Source of the DNA: an uncultured Methanobrevibacter sp.
Lineage (GTDB): Archaea; Methanobacteriota; Methanobacteria; Methanobacteriales; Methanobacteriaceae
DNA: 64,000 bases
Assembly: GCF_934746965.1 (NCBI RefSeq)
Contig: NZ_CAKVFS010000005.1
Coordinates: 131,288 to 195,287, forward strand
Reading direction: 5' to 3'
Below, piece after piece: positions 1 to 9,382 of the stretch. Each line of letters begins with the position of its first letter. The stretch's first letter is position 1. The notes below the pieces were generated by a model that was not told the origin of the DNA, ran no database searches, and saw only the letters and a program-made list of their open reading frames with translations. The translations under genes were made by a program, and so were the position numbers.

Positions 1-167
1 TTGGTGTCCCGTGGACTGCAAAATGTATTTATCCAGATCAATATAAGGATATTGACATGGTTGCTACTACTCAGGAATTTTATAGTGATTTCTATCATGT
101 TGATTTAAGTAATGAGGAAGCTAAACAGATGTTGCTTGATTCAGGTCTTAAAGAGTCAAATTTATAA
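1..167 (+). CDS. ABC transporter substrate-binding protein, C-terminal end (partial)
   Basis: The window opens inside a reading frame (codons start at base 3) that ends in TAA at 165-167. About 54 residues are visible, starting GVPWTAKCIYPDQY and ending DSGLKESNL. The short amphipathic C-terminus and its position 9 bases ahead of a FecCD-type permease and its ATPase fit the end of a periplasmic-binding-protein-like (BtuF/FepB/FhuD class) extracellular receptor for a siderophore, cobalamin, heme or oxyanion. The class is inferred from operon position; the fragment alone carries no diagnostic motif. The N-terminus with its expected lipoprotein or signal peptide lies outside the window. Confidence 0.6.
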   Translation, partial: GVPWTAKCIYPDQYKDIDMVATTQEFYSDFYHVDLSNEEAKQMLLDSGLKESNL

Positions 168-176
168 GGGATTCGT

Positions 177-1190
177 ATGAATAATGAAAATAAGGAAATA
201 TTAAGTATTGTACTTTTAATTTTCCTCCCTATAATTCTTTTTTTCATATCTTTTTTAATTGGAAGATATCCAATTGATCCGGTTGATGTGATTAAAACTA
301 TCTTAAGTCCAATATTCCCAAGTTTAGAAGTATCTCAAACAATTACTACGATAGTATTTGAAATAAGATTGCCTCGTATAATAGGTGCATTAGTTGTAGG
401 TGCTTCATTAGCTATGGCAGGTTCTGCATTTCAAGGAATATTTAAAAATCCATTAGTGTCTTCAGATTTACTTGGGGTATCTAATGGTGCCGGTTTTGGA
501 GCAGCTTTAGCTATATTACTTTCTGGATTAAATATTGTAACTCAGATATTTGCATTTGTATTTGGATTAATTTCAGTAGCTATAACTTATTTAATCTCAA
601 GGTCTTATAAAGATGGAGGGATATTAGTTTTAGTTCTATCTGGAGTAGCTATATCTGCGTTTTTTGGAGCTTTAGTTTCTGCAGTTAAATTCATAGCTGA
701 TCCAAATGATAAATTACCTGAAATTGTTTATTGGTTAATGGGAAGTTTAGCATCTATTACAGTTGATAAACTAATTATGATTTCAATTCCTATGATTATT
801 GGTGTTGTTATTTTAATGTTACTTAGATGGTGTATTAACTTGTTAGCTATGGGGGATGAGGAAGCACAAGCATTAGGTTTGCATCCTTCAAGAACTAGAT
901 TAATTGTAATTGCAGCATGTACATTACTTACTTCAGCAGCAGTTTCTATTAGTGGTATTATTGGATGGTTAGGTTTAGTTATTCCCCATATGACTAGGAT
1001 GATTGTAGGTCCTGATAATAAAATTCTTATTCCTGCTTCTTTAAGTTTAGGAGCTAGTTTCTTACTTTTAATTGATAATATATCAAGAGCAGTAATTTCA
1101 ATTGAAATACCTATAGGAATATTAACGGCAGTTATTGGAGTTCCAATATTTTTATACTTACTTAGAAAGGGGTATTCACAATGGTCTTAG
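177..1190 (+). CDS. FecCD/BtuC-family ABC transporter permease
   Basis: A 337-residue polytopic membrane protein with about ten hydrophobic segments, the usual length for the BtuC/FecD/FhuB permease family. Family marks are the N-terminal RLPRIIGALVVGASLAMAG block, the cytoplasmic ALGLHPSRTR stretch that contacts the ATPase, and GWLGLVIPHMTRM near residue 265. It forms the membrane channel for import of a ferric siderophore, corrinoid, heme or (as in MolB) molybdate or tungstate; the sequence does not decide among them. It begins 9 bases after the receptor gene and overlaps the ATPase gene by 10 bases, so the three are one operon. Confidence 0.9.
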   Translation: MNNENKEILSIVLLIFLPIILFFISFLIGRYPIDPVDVIKTILSPIFPSLEVSQTITTIVFEIRLPRIIGALVVGASLAMAGSAFQGIFKNPLVSSDLLGVSNGAGFGAALAILLSGLNIVTQIFAFVFGLISVAITYLISRSYKDGGILVLVLSGVAISAFFGALVSAVKFIADPNDKLPEIVYWLMGSLASITVDKLIMISIPMIIGVVILMLLRWCINLLAMGDEEAQALGLHPSRTRLIVIAACTLLTSAAVSISGIIGWLGLVIPHMTRMIVGPDNKILIPASLSLGASFLLLIDNISRAVISIEIPIGILTAVIGVPIFLYLLRKGYSQWS

Positions 1191-1984
1191 ATGAAAAAAT
1201 ATTAGAAGTAAACAATATTTCATTTTCATATGATGATGAATTAATATTTGAAAACATTAGTTTTTCTATAAATAAAGGAGACGTGTTATGTATTCTTGGA
1301 CCTAATGGGGCTGGAAAAACAACTTTAATTAAATGTTTGAATGGATTGCATGAAATTGATTCTGGTGAAATTTTAGTTAATGGTAAAAACATTAAAACAT
1401 TATCCTTTTCTCAAATTTCTAAACATATTGGTTATATTCCACAGTCACATATTCCATCTTTTCCATTTACAGTATTTGATGTTGTTTTAATGGGTAGAGC
1501 ACCTTATCTTAATCTAACTCAATCTCCTAAAAAAGAAGATGAAAAAATAGCTGAAAAATCATTGAAAACACTAGGGATATATGATTTAAAAGATAAAGAG
1601 TATACTAATCTTAGTGGTGGTGAAAGACAACTGGTATTTTTGGCTAGAATACTTACTCAACAGCCAGATATTTTAATATTAGATGAACCAACATCTCATT
1701 TAGATTTTGGTAATCAGATTAAACTATTAGAAATTGTGGATATGCTTGCAAACTCAGGGTTATCTATTATAATGTCTTCACATTTTCCAGATCATGCATT
1801 TTTAAGCTCTACTAAAGTAGCTATCATGAAAAATAAGAAATTAATAGATTTTGGAACTCCTGAAGATGTTGTAACTGAAAATAACTTAAAAGAAGCATAT
1901 TCAATTGATGTTAAATTAATTGAATTAGATGAAAATAGAAAAATTTGTGTACCTATGAAAACAAACTTAAAATTAGAATTATGA
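1181..1984 (+). CDS. ABC transporter ATP-binding protein (FecE/BtuD type)
   Basis: A 267-residue ABC ATPase. Walker A is GPNGAGKTT near residue 40, the signature is NLSGGERQ near 145, Walker B is ILILDEPTSHLDFG near 165, followed by the switch histidine in SSHFPDH. It powers the preceding FecCD permease. The MVLDEK start overlaps the 3' end of the permease gene, indicating translational coupling. The typical FecE/BtuD length and the absence of an extra C-terminal domain argue against a molybdate ModC protein of the classical type. The substrate stays open: iron siderophore, cobalamin, or a MolABC-like oxyanion route. Confidence 0.92.
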   Translation: MVLDEKILEVNNISFSYDDELIFENISFSINKGDVLCILGPNGAGKTTLIKCLNGLHEIDSGEILVNGKNIKTLSFSQISKHIGYIPQSHIPSFPFTVFDVVLMGRAPYLNLTQSPKKEDEKIAEKSLKTLGIYDLKDKEYTNLSGGERQLVFLARILTQQPDILILDEPTSHLDFGNQIKLLEIVDMLANSGLSIIMSSHFPDHAFLSSTKVAIMKNKKLIDFGTPEDVVTENNLKEAYSIDVKLIELDENRKICVPMKTNLKLEL

Positions 1985-1995
1985 GGTGATAAAAA

Positions 1996-2571
1996 ATGAT
2001 GACCGAAGAAGATTATGATGAACAATTAGCAAAAGCAGGAGATTTCCATGGGGAAATCTGTGGAGGAATAGCTATTGGAACTAAATTAGCTATGTATGGT
2101 TTGGATTTAATGGGAATGGAATTAAATCAAAGACATAAAAACTTAATTGTATTTTTAGAAATTGATAGGTGTATGGCTGATGCAGTTCAAGCTGTTACAA
2201 AATGTTCTATGGGTAAACGTTCATTAAAACAAATGTATTATGGTAAATTTGCAGTAACTTTCTATAATATGGATACTGGTGAAGCTTTAAGAGTGTCTGA
2301 TGCTGATGCAAATAAACAAAATAAATCTAAAGAAACAAGAGAAGAAATGATTTATCGTTTCAGAGTCACTCCTCCTGAAGAATTATTCAATGTAGAAAAA
2401 GTTAAAGTTGAATTAACACCTTCTCAAATGCCAGGTAAACCTCATACTTCTGCATGGTGTTCTGTCTGTGGTGAAAAAGTAACTGATGGACGTCATTTAG
2501 TTAGAGGTGGAAAACCAATCTGTATTTCATGTGCAGAAGGTTCTTATTATGAAATAATTGATGATGAATAA
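1996..2571 (+). CDS. FmdE-family protein with C-terminal zinc ribbon
   Basis: A 191-residue protein of the FmdE family (named for the protein of the molybdenum formylmethanofuran dehydrogenase operon). The N-terminal domain has the hallmark FHGEICGGIAIG near residue 17, where His and Cys are thought to bind a metal, and further conserved Cys at CMADAVQAVTKC. The C-terminus carries a CSVCGEK...CISC zinc ribbon (residues 155-180). Despite the name the family is not a subunit of the dehydrogenase core. A GAGGTGAT ribosome site lies just ahead of ATG 1996 (an adjacent ATG at 1999 is also possible). It sits 11 bases after the importer ATPase, so it is probably co-transcribed and may handle the imported metal or cofactor. 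That role is inference. Confidence 0.85.
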   Translation: MMTEEDYDEQLAKAGDFHGEICGGIAIGTKLAMYGLDLMGMELNQRHKNLIVFLEIDRCMADAVQAVTKCSMGKRSLKQMYYGKFAVTFYNMDTGEALRVSDADANKQNKSKETREEMIYRFRVTPPEELFNVEKVKVELTPSQMPGKPHTSAWCSVCGEKVTDGRHLVRGGKPICISCAEGSYYEIIDDE

Positions 2572-2575
2572 TTAA

Positions 2576-2610
2576 ACCACTTTTTAGTGGTATTTTACTA
2601 TTTTTTTTTA
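2576..2610 (+). terminator. Terminator after the FmdE-like gene
   Basis: ACCACT-TTTT-AGTGGT hairpin (2576-2591) just after the stop codon, followed by a T-rich run to 2610. It ends the importer operon on the plus strand, facing the adhesin gene that converges on it. Confidence 0.7.
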
Positions 2611-2646
2611 AAATAAAAAAAGTTAGATAGTAAAGAGATACTATCT
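2611..2646 (-). terminator. Terminator after the first adhesin-like gene
   Basis: Perfect 8-bp arms AGATAGTA and TACTATCT (2625-2632 and 2639-2646) overlap the stop codon of the minus-strand adhesin gene. Read on the minus strand the hairpin is followed by a run of T (2611-2621 as A on the plus strand). Confidence 0.7.
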
Positions 2647-5600
2647 ATTTTGGAATTTCACTTTCAGGTACATTATAAGTGTATATTACTGATTTTGGTC
2701 TGTCTTCTTCAAATACTGAGAATCCTTCAATAATATTATTGGTGGAATCATAGTTTTCAGTTGAAAATCCAAATGTGGCTTTTCCTTGATGAACAACAAC
2801 TTTTACTACTTCTTCTTTCTCTGTTTTGTAGTTTAATACGAAATATGTTGTTAAATCAGGAAGTTTATCAGCTACACTGCCATTATTGTAGAATGTTACT
2901 TCATATTTTCCTGGGGCTATACAACTTATGTTATATGGGATTAAAGTAGTATGGATTCTAGGACAAATAGTTCCAGGTCCAGTATTGTTTTCTCCCCATG
3001 TTGTGTATTTATTTGTTCCATACCAGTTAGGTCCTAATTGTAATTTTAATGTATCATTCCATTCACCAGGGCCATAAATTCCATTAGGATTAGCACTAAC
3101 TTCTCCAAGAATTATTTGACTTGGTCCTTTTGCATTATTGTATATTGCATTATTCTCTACAATGAGTGTAGCTCCTGGAGCATAGGTGTAGTTCTCATTA
3201 ACAGTTAAACCTTCAATTGTACTGTTTGAAATTTCATTACTTGTAATTTTGATTCCACTACAATTTTTAGCATCAATAAATACTCCCATGTAGTTATTAT
3301 TAATTCTGTTATTTGTTACAGTTATATTTACTCCAGAATGTCTTATACTTATTCCATATCCATACGGGCCTTCAATCATAGTCATAGTATTGAATCCGAT
3401 GTTGTATATAATGTTGTTGTCGTTGATTAAAGTGTTTGAATCATCTTTATCAAATTCAATTCCAAAGTTATTTCTAGTTATGGTATTTTTTTGAATGGAG
3501 TTATATTTAGCACTATTTAAGTAAATTCCATTGTAATAATATTGGATGTTATTATTTTCAATAGTTGTATTTTCAGAGTTTAAAATTGCAATACCATTTC
3601 CTGGAAGTAAGGTTTTACCTGTGTTGTAGTTTGCCATATTACTTTGATTTAATAAATTATTTAAGTTATTATTTTCAATCACTGTATTTTTGGCATTATT
3701 AATTATAATTCCAGACCCATTATTTCCATTAATGTTGAGGTTTTTAACTAAAACTCCATCAGCAACAATATTTAAAACACAAGTATTTAATTTTCCATTT
3801 AATGTAGTGTTCACATCACTTGTAAGAATAATACTTTTTGAAATATTTAAGGAAATATTGTTATACTCTTTTCCTGTAAATTTAATAGCTCCATTATTAC
3901 TAATTGAATTTATTATACTTTGAATCTCGCTATTAGTTGCATTTTCTTTAATAAGAATTGTATTTAATACATTAACTTTAGCACTAGTAAATGCATTACC
4001 ATAATTGATAGTTGCAATGTATTCTCCTGGATTTAAATTAATGTTTAATCTAGCGGTTCCATTTTCATCAGTAGTTCTATTATAGAATACTCCGTTAATA
4101 TTAAAAGTTAAATTTACATTAGCTAAAGGACTGCCTTGACCATTAACTAATTTACCTTTTAAAGAATCAGAAATTCCAAAGAATTTTGTTAAATCAGAAG
4201 TAGTTAACACTGGTAAAACTGTAATATTATTTGAAACAAAACAATCATTGTATTGGGCAGTTATTATGTATTTCCCTGGATTTAAGTTGATGTTTAGGGT
4301 AGCTATTCCTTTATCATTAGTGGTTCTAGTGTAGAATACTCCATTAATATTGAATTTGACAGTTTGGTTAGCTATGGGATTTCCTTGATTATCAAGAGTT
4401 CTTATACTATATTGGCTAGCATTTTGGAAATATTTAATTAAATCTTTATTTTGATCCATATTTGCTTTTACAACAATGGTATTGGAAATAGATTCTTCAG
4501 TCACACTATTAGTACTTGTTATAATGTATTTTCCGGGATTTAAGTTGATGTTTAGGGTAGCTATTCCTTTATTATTACTCGTTCTAGTGTAGAATACTCC
4601 ATTAATGTTCATAGTTACCTTGGTGTTTTTTAATATATTTCCAGTATTGTCAACGAGTTTTGGGTTGTATTGGGTGTTATTTCTAAAGATTTTTTCTACA
4701 TCTTCAGCTGTAACTGTTGGAAGTACATTTATTGTACTGGTTAATTCTGTAGGGTTGTAATCATCATCTCCAGCATAACTTGCATTTATTTTGTACTCTT
4801 TATTTGAAATTAATCTGATAGTTATAGAAGCAATTCCATCTTTATCGGTTGTTCTAGTGTAAGTTTTACCGTTAATAGTTATACTTATAGTAGTATTAAC
4901 AATTGCATTTCCATCATTGTCTTTTAATATGTATTTTAAAACATTACCATAGTAAATAGTGCTATTTTCAATATTTAAATCAGTATCTTTTGCATTGTTT
5001 GATGGGATATCAAAATCTGGTATTTCTAAATATGCGCATGGTCTTGTAGAAGAATTAGTGTAATCAATTGATCCATATCCTGGTCCAAGTGCAATTATTG
5101 TATTTTTACTTTCTTTAAATGTAGCATTTTTAAAGTTTGCAGTAGCAGTTCCGTTTATCATTTGTGAAATTTGGTAGATGTCTCTAGGTTTTATTGTACT
5201 ACTGGTTCCTTCTTTATTTAAGAAGAAAGTTATATTTCCTACACTTAAGCAGTCAGCTACTTCTTTGTTATCTGCTCTAACTAAACTTATTTTATATACT
5301 CCTTTTGCTACTTTAATCATTTCTCCAAATACTAAATCTCTGGAACCATCTTTAAGAACTTTTGGTTCGTAGTAAGTACTTGGACAAAGTGTTTCCATGG
5401 AATATAAGTTACTTCCAACGTATATTATTCCAGTTTCTCCTTTTTCATTTTGCTGTGCAAATAAAGCTCTAGTTTTATGGTTTACTAATACATTGAAATT
5501 AATTTCTTGTGCTTGATAATTGTTAGCAAAACTTGCTTTGGTTTTATAAGTGTCAAACACTCCGTAATTTCCATTTTCAAAAATATAATTTCCATTTATT

Positions 5601-6457
5601 TTTAAACTAGTTACTGCACAATCAACGTATACTCCAGCACCATTGTTTGCTCTTTCTTGTAAAGTATTGTCTCTGTTATTCATTATAATATTGCTAATAA
5701 TATTTACATTGTTTGCAGATTCAACAACAACTCCTTTCCATTTATTTCCAATAATATCGTTGTTTAATATGTTAATATTTTTATTACCCGTGCCAAGGTA
5801 AATTCCAGCATTATTATTTTTTTCAATTTTATTATTTGTAATAATAATAGAAGCGCTGTTTTCTAAGAGTATTCCTTTTTGAGAATATTTAATGTTATTA
5901 TTTGTAATTGTAATTTGAGTTGCTTTTTTTAAGTATATTCCAGGACCATCACTTACTTCACTAATAGTATTATTGGTTATTTGGATGTTTTTTGCACCGT
6001 TTATGTAAATTGCATATGGATCAACATTACCATTTTTTCCAGCATTATTTATAAGTGTAAATCCGGAAAGAAGTGATCCTGAAGATGTTGGTCCAAAGTA
6101 AAAGATTCCTACACCATCAGATCCTGTAGTGTGTGATGGACATGCAGACATGGTTGTTCCTACATTACTTATTATTGTTAAGTTTTTATTTACTACAAAA
6201 TGACAGTGTTCATAGTTTTTACCAGTTATTTCTATGGTGTCACCGTCAACTGCTTTATCGATTGCTTCTTGTATTGTTGGGTCTGTCATCTGATTTTGTG
6301 AAGAACCATCAACAACATATTTAGTTCCCAATACTTCATGTGTATCTGCCTGATTTATTACACTAGCATCGCTAGTACTATTATCTGTAGCACTAACTCC
6401 TTGTGCGAATGCAAATAACATGAAAATACATAAAATTAATATTATTTTTTTATTCAT
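2645..6457 (-). CDS. Large adhesin-like surface protein, beta-helix and Ig-like repeats
   Basis: About 1270 residues. I start it at the internal Met that opens MNKKIILILCIFMLFAFAQG, a clean signal peptide ending at VSA; the upstream in-frame Met (6487) adds ten residues that would spoil it. Residues about 55-300 and 835-1110 are Asn/Ile-rich right-handed beta-helix repeats (NosD/CASH type, ITNNTI-like rungs). Between them, about 510-830, lie four Ig-like repeats with the signature NINGVFYTRTTD...LNINLNPGKYIIT. There are many N-x-S/T sites for AglB glycosylation. No C-terminal membrane helix or wall anchor is visible; the protein ends PESEIPK. It probably acts at the cell surface in attachment to host glycans or partner bacteria; this is inferred from the Methanobrevibacter adhesin-like protein class, and no ligand can be read from the sequence. 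Confidence 0.85.
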   Translation of the reverse strand: MNKKIILILCIFMLFAFAQGVSATDNSTSDASVINQADTHEVLGTKYVVDGSSQNQMTDPTIQEAIDKAVDGDTIEITGKNYEHCHFVVNKNLTIISNVGTTMSACPSHTTGSDGVGIFYFGPTSSGSLLSGFTLINNAGKNGNVDPYAIYINGAKNIQITNNTISEVSDGPGIYLKKATQITITNNNIKYSQKGILLENSASIIITNNKIEKNNNAGIYLGTGNKNINILNNDIIGNKWKGVVVESANNVNIISNIIMNNRDNTLQERANNGAGVYVDCAVTSLKINGNYIFENGNYGVFDTYKTKASFANNYQAQEINFNVLVNHKTRALFAQQNEKGETGIIYVGSNLYSMETLCPSTYYEPKVLKDGSRDLVFGEMIKVAKGVYKISLVRADNKEVADCLSVGNITFFLNKEGTSSTIKPRDIYQISQMINGTATANFKNATFKESKNTIIALGPGYGSIDYTNSSTRPCAYLEIPDFDIPSNNAKDTDLNIENSTIYYGNVLKYILKDNDGNAIVNTTISITINGKTYTRTTDKDGIASITIRLISNKEYKINASYAGDDDYNPTELTSTINVLPTVTAEDVEKIFRNNTQYNPKLVDNTGNILKNTKVTMNINGVFYTRTSNNKGIATLNINLNPGKYIITSTNSVTEESISNTIVVKANMDQNKDLIKYFQNASQYSIRTLDNQGNPIANQTVKFNINGVFYTRTTNDKGIATLNINLNPGKYIITAQYNDCFVSNNITVLPVLTTSDLTKFFGISDSLKGKLVNGQGSPLANVNLTFNINGVFYNRTTDENGTARLNINLNPGEYIATINYGNAFTSAKVNVLNTILIKENATNSEIQSIINSISNNGAIKFTGKEYNNISLNISKSIILTSDVNTTLNGKLNTCVLNIVADGVLVKNLNINGNNGSGIIINNAKNTVIENNNLNNLLNQSNMANYNTGKTLLPGNGIAILNSENTTIENNNIQYYYNGIYLNSAKYNSIQKNTITRNNFGIEFDKDDSNTLINDNNIIYNIGFNTMTMIEGPYGYGISIRHSGVNITVTNNRINNNYMGVFIDAKNCSGIKITSNEISNSTIEGLTVNENYTYAPGATLIVENNAIYNNAKGPSQIILGEVSANPNGIYGPGEWNDTLKLQLGPNWYGTNKYTTWGENNTGPGTICPRIHTTLIPYNISCIAPGKYEVTFYNNGSVADKLPDLTTYFVLNYKTEKEEVVKVVVHQGKATFGFSTENYDSTNNIIEGFSVFEEDRPKSVIYTYNVPESEIPK

Positions 6458-6616
6458 ACTATTTACTCTCTTATAAATTCTAGTCATATTCAGCGATATG
6501 ATTAATATTAATTATCATATCTATTGTTATATATGTCTTATCTTTTGAAATGAGAGTAATAGGGTAATTATATAAAAGTAGTTGTTTTTATTTCTTTAAA
6601 GATTAAAGTTGTTTTT

Positions 6617-6654
6617 TTAAAAAAAGAAAAAAGTAAGAGGTTGTAAAAACCTCT
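6617..6654 (-). terminator. Terminator after the second adhesin-like gene
   Basis: AGAGGTT-gtaaa-AACCTCT hairpin (6636-6654) overlaps the stop codon of the minus-strand gene. On that strand it is followed by a T-rich run (A-rich 6617-6632 on the plus strand). Confidence 0.7.
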
Positions 6655-9016
6655 AAGCTTTATTATTAATAGTTATGTTGTTTCCAACTTGGTATCCATT
6701 CCATTCAGAAGTTATGATGTATTTTCCAGCGTTTAAGTTAATAGATAAACTTGCAACACCGTTTGCATCAGTAGTTTTGTTGTAGAATACGCCGTTTACA
6801 TTGAAAGTTACATTTTGGTTAGCTATAGCTTTACCGTTACCGTCTAAAACAGTAGCATTGAATTTGCTTCCGTCTTTGAAAGTCATGTTTAAGTCAGAAG
6901 TTTGTAAAGTAGGAATTACTTTAACAGAATTACCTACTGCGTAATCTTCGTAGATTGAAGTAATAATGTAATCTCCTGGACGTAAGTTAATAGCTAAACT
7001 TGCAGTACCGTTTGCATCAGTGGTTCTAGTGTAGAATACACCATTGATGTTGAAAGTTACATTTTTACCAGCTACAGGTTTACCTTCGATATCAACTATG
7101 GTTGCGGTAAATTTGGTACCGTTTTTGTAGTATAATTCAATATCGGTAGTGATAACATTACTTTCTACAGTTACAATTTCTGCACATTCGATAGTGTCGT
7201 TACCATCTTGGTAAGTTGCGATTACAGCGTAGTTTCCAGCTCTGAGGTTGATTTTGATAGTAGCAGTACCATTTTCATTAGTGGTTCTAGTGTAAGTTAC
7301 ACCATTAATGTTGATTGAAATAGTAGCGTTTTCAATTGGGTTACTATCTGCATCAAGTAAAGTGTATTCAAGAGAATCTTCTCTGTAAATGATAGTTTCT
7401 GCAATATCTAAAGTAGTTTTACCGATAACAGTTACATCAATATCTTTTTTACATGCGTTGTAAGTGTATCCGTTTACAGCAACATCTGATCCTGCGTAAG
7501 CTATACTTAAAGTCCAGTTTCCAGCGCTTAATCCTTCTATACCAAATACACCGAAGTCATCAGTTGTAGTTGTGAAAGTTTCGTTAATACCAGTGTCTTC
7601 GTTAATTGCAGTAATGGTAATGTTTGCGTTAGCAATAGCAATTCCATTTGCACTGACTAATTGCATGTTTATGATTTCTCCACTATTAATGGTAGTTTCT
7701 GGAGCTTTAATTTCAGTATTTAAGTTGATAGGAGCAATAATGTAAGTTCCATTTTCTCCACCCCATGCAGCATCCATGAAAGTTACAGGAATAATTCCGT
7801 CAGCATAAGTGTTGTTTGCAACAGTTATAGTTCCAAGAGGGAGTAATGGACCACCTTGGCTGTATATGTATACTGCAGTGATGTCTTTTGCGTCACTACC
7901 TTCAGCAGCTTGGAAATCATTGTTTGTGATAGTAATAGTTTCAATAGTACTTGGAGCACCGTGTGCAGTGTTACCTTGTTCTATGTAAATTGGAGTAGAA
8001 TCTTTGTTAGTAATAAAAACGTTGTTGTTTATTACAGTTTCACCAGCAGCTTTAACAAGACCTAAGTCGTATACTTTACTGTTTTTGAAAGTGTTACCTT
8101 CAACAACAACTCCTCTTACTCCTCCACCGTAGAATACACCGTACCATACGTTTTCGAAGGTGTTGTTAATGAATTGGAAGTTGTTTTGAGCACCAGATGC
8201 TATAGATACACCATCAAGGAGGTCGTCTCCAAAGTAACAATTAGAGATAATTGTGTTGGATCCACCCATGATGTTTAATGCTTTGGTACCGGTTTCTTTT
8301 TTACCTAATCCGATAGTTTTTGCATTAGTAGCTCCTACAAATGAACAATTGTCAATAAGAACTCCATTGTTTCTACCAGAGTAAACTCCAGAGTTACTGT
8401 TTTTGAAAGTACAATTCATAACACTAATGTTTTTTGCATTTTGTACTTCAATTGCACGTCCGTTCCATAAGGAAGTTACAACTTGAGCAGTAGTTTTGTT
8501 GGTTTTTTTATCAGTAACATTTTGAGTAGTGGTTACACTTACATCAAAGTTAAAGTTTTTGAAGGTAGTTCCATCAACACTACTTTCTTTGTTGTCAGTA
8601 ACAAACCCATTGTCACAGAGTATGGTAGCATTGTTACCATCAAGAATTAATTGGTGGGTTATTTTAATAGCACCGACAGCAGCTGTTTGATTTTCAGGTC
8701 CATGCCAATTGTATTTTCCGTTTTCAGCAAATTTAATTATGTCTCCAGGATTGGATTCATCAATTATTTTTTGTACTTCATCGACAGTTGCACCATCTTT
8801 TACATCGCGAACCGTTGGTTGAGAAGTACCGTTATCAGCACTTATTACTCCACTCATATCAATATCTGAAGTTTGTACAGCTTCAATTTGTTCAGAATCG
8901 GATGCTACATTAATAGATTGAGTAGCAACATCTTCTGTAGCTGAAACCACAGATAATGAAATAGCAGCAATAAGAACTATTAATAATGATACTAAAATCT
9001 TATTGTTTATTTTCAT
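6653..9016 (-). CDS. Adhesin-like surface protein, beta-helix and Ig-like repeats
   Basis: 787 residues. The signal peptide is MKINNKILVSLLIVLIAAIS, cut near SVVSA. A right-handed beta-helix covers about residues 150-405 (repeated ITNNTF, NNVF, GNTF rungs). From about 440 a variable domain leads into three Ig-like repeats of about 80 residues with the same VTFNINGVFYTRTTDANGTA signature as the neighbouring gene, ending KYIITSEWNGYQVG. No C-terminal anchor or membrane helix is visible, so retention at the pseudomurein wall would need another mechanism. Its base composition is somewhat less AT-rich than its neighbour, as in a well-expressed gene. The surface role is a family inference; the ligand is unknown. 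Confidence 0.85.
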   Translation of the reverse strand: MKINNKILVSLLIVLIAAISLSVVSATEDVATQSINVASDSEQIEAVQTSDIDMSGVISADNGTSQPTVRDVKDGATVDEVQKIIDESNPGDIIKFAENGKYNWHGPENQTAAVGAIKITHQLILDGNNATILCDNGFVTDNKESSVDGTTFKNFNFDVSVTTTQNVTDKKTNKTTAQVVTSLWNGRAIEVQNAKNISVMNCTFKNSNSGVYSGRNNGVLIDNCSFVGATNAKTIGLGKKETGTKALNIMGGSNTIISNCYFGDDLLDGVSIASGAQNNFQFINNTFENVWYGVFYGGGVRGVVVEGNTFKNSKVYDLGLVKAAGETVINNNVFITNKDSTPIYIEQGNTAHGAPSTIETITITNNDFQAAEGSDAKDITAVYIYSQGGPLLPLGTITVANNTYADGIIPVTFMDAAWGGENGTYIIAPINLNTEIKAPETTINSGEIINMQLVSANGIAIANANITITAINEDTGINETFTTTTDDFGVFGIEGLSAGNWTLSIAYAGSDVAVNGYTYNACKKDIDVTVIGKTTLDIAETIIYREDSLEYTLLDADSNPIENATISININGVTYTRTTNENGTATIKINLRAGNYAVIATYQDGNDTIECAEIVTVESNVITTDIELYYKNGTKFTATIVDIEGKPVAGKNVTFNINGVFYTRTTDANGTASLAINLRPGDYIITSIYEDYAVGNSVKVIPTLQTSDLNMTFKDGSKFNATVLDGNGKAIANQNVTFNVNGVFYNKTTDANGVASLSINLNAGKYIITSEWNGYQVGNNITINNKA

Positions 9017-9382
9017 TTTTAATTTCTCTCCATAAAGTTTGTAAATTAGCTAATAACATTCAACGACACAACACTCATTTACTATCGTCAAACAATTATT
9101 AGTATTGTAAATTTATATTCTTAATTACTATATAACTATTTATCTTTTGTTTTTGTGGACTTATCAATAATAATATTTATATATTTTTTAGTTTTTATGA
9201 TGAATAAATGATAATAGTTTAATTTTTTTATATTTTAATTAAATAAATTTGATTAATTTATTAAGAAATAATGTAATAATTAAATTACATACTTATATAT
9301 ATTAGTATTCGATATAATCAGATATATAATTACAAGTTCTACTGTAATTACATTGAGTAGTTTGAAAGGAGGTGAAAAGTTT
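9017..9382. promoter_or_regulatory. Divergent promoter region between two adhesin-like genes
   Basis: An AT-rich spacer of about 366 bases with no credible gene. A TATA-like CTTATATATATTA at 9292-9304 suits the plus-strand gene. A TATA-like stretch ACTATATAACT at 9127-9137 (read on the minus strand) suits the minus-strand gene. The unusually strong ribosome site AAAGGAGGTGA at 9365-9375 fixes the start of the plus-strand gene at ATG 9383, not at the upstream in-frame TTG at 9353. Confidence 0.55.

Noticed and set aside
6488..6652. Possible small gene between the two adhesins
   Set aside because: The gap holds a terminator and an AT-rich promoter; no open frame with a ribosome site.
2645..9016. 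Regularly spaced repeats that could look like a CRISPR array
   Set aside because: The repeats are coding, about 250 bases apart, and diverged as protein domains; no 25-37-base repeats with unique spacers are present in the window.
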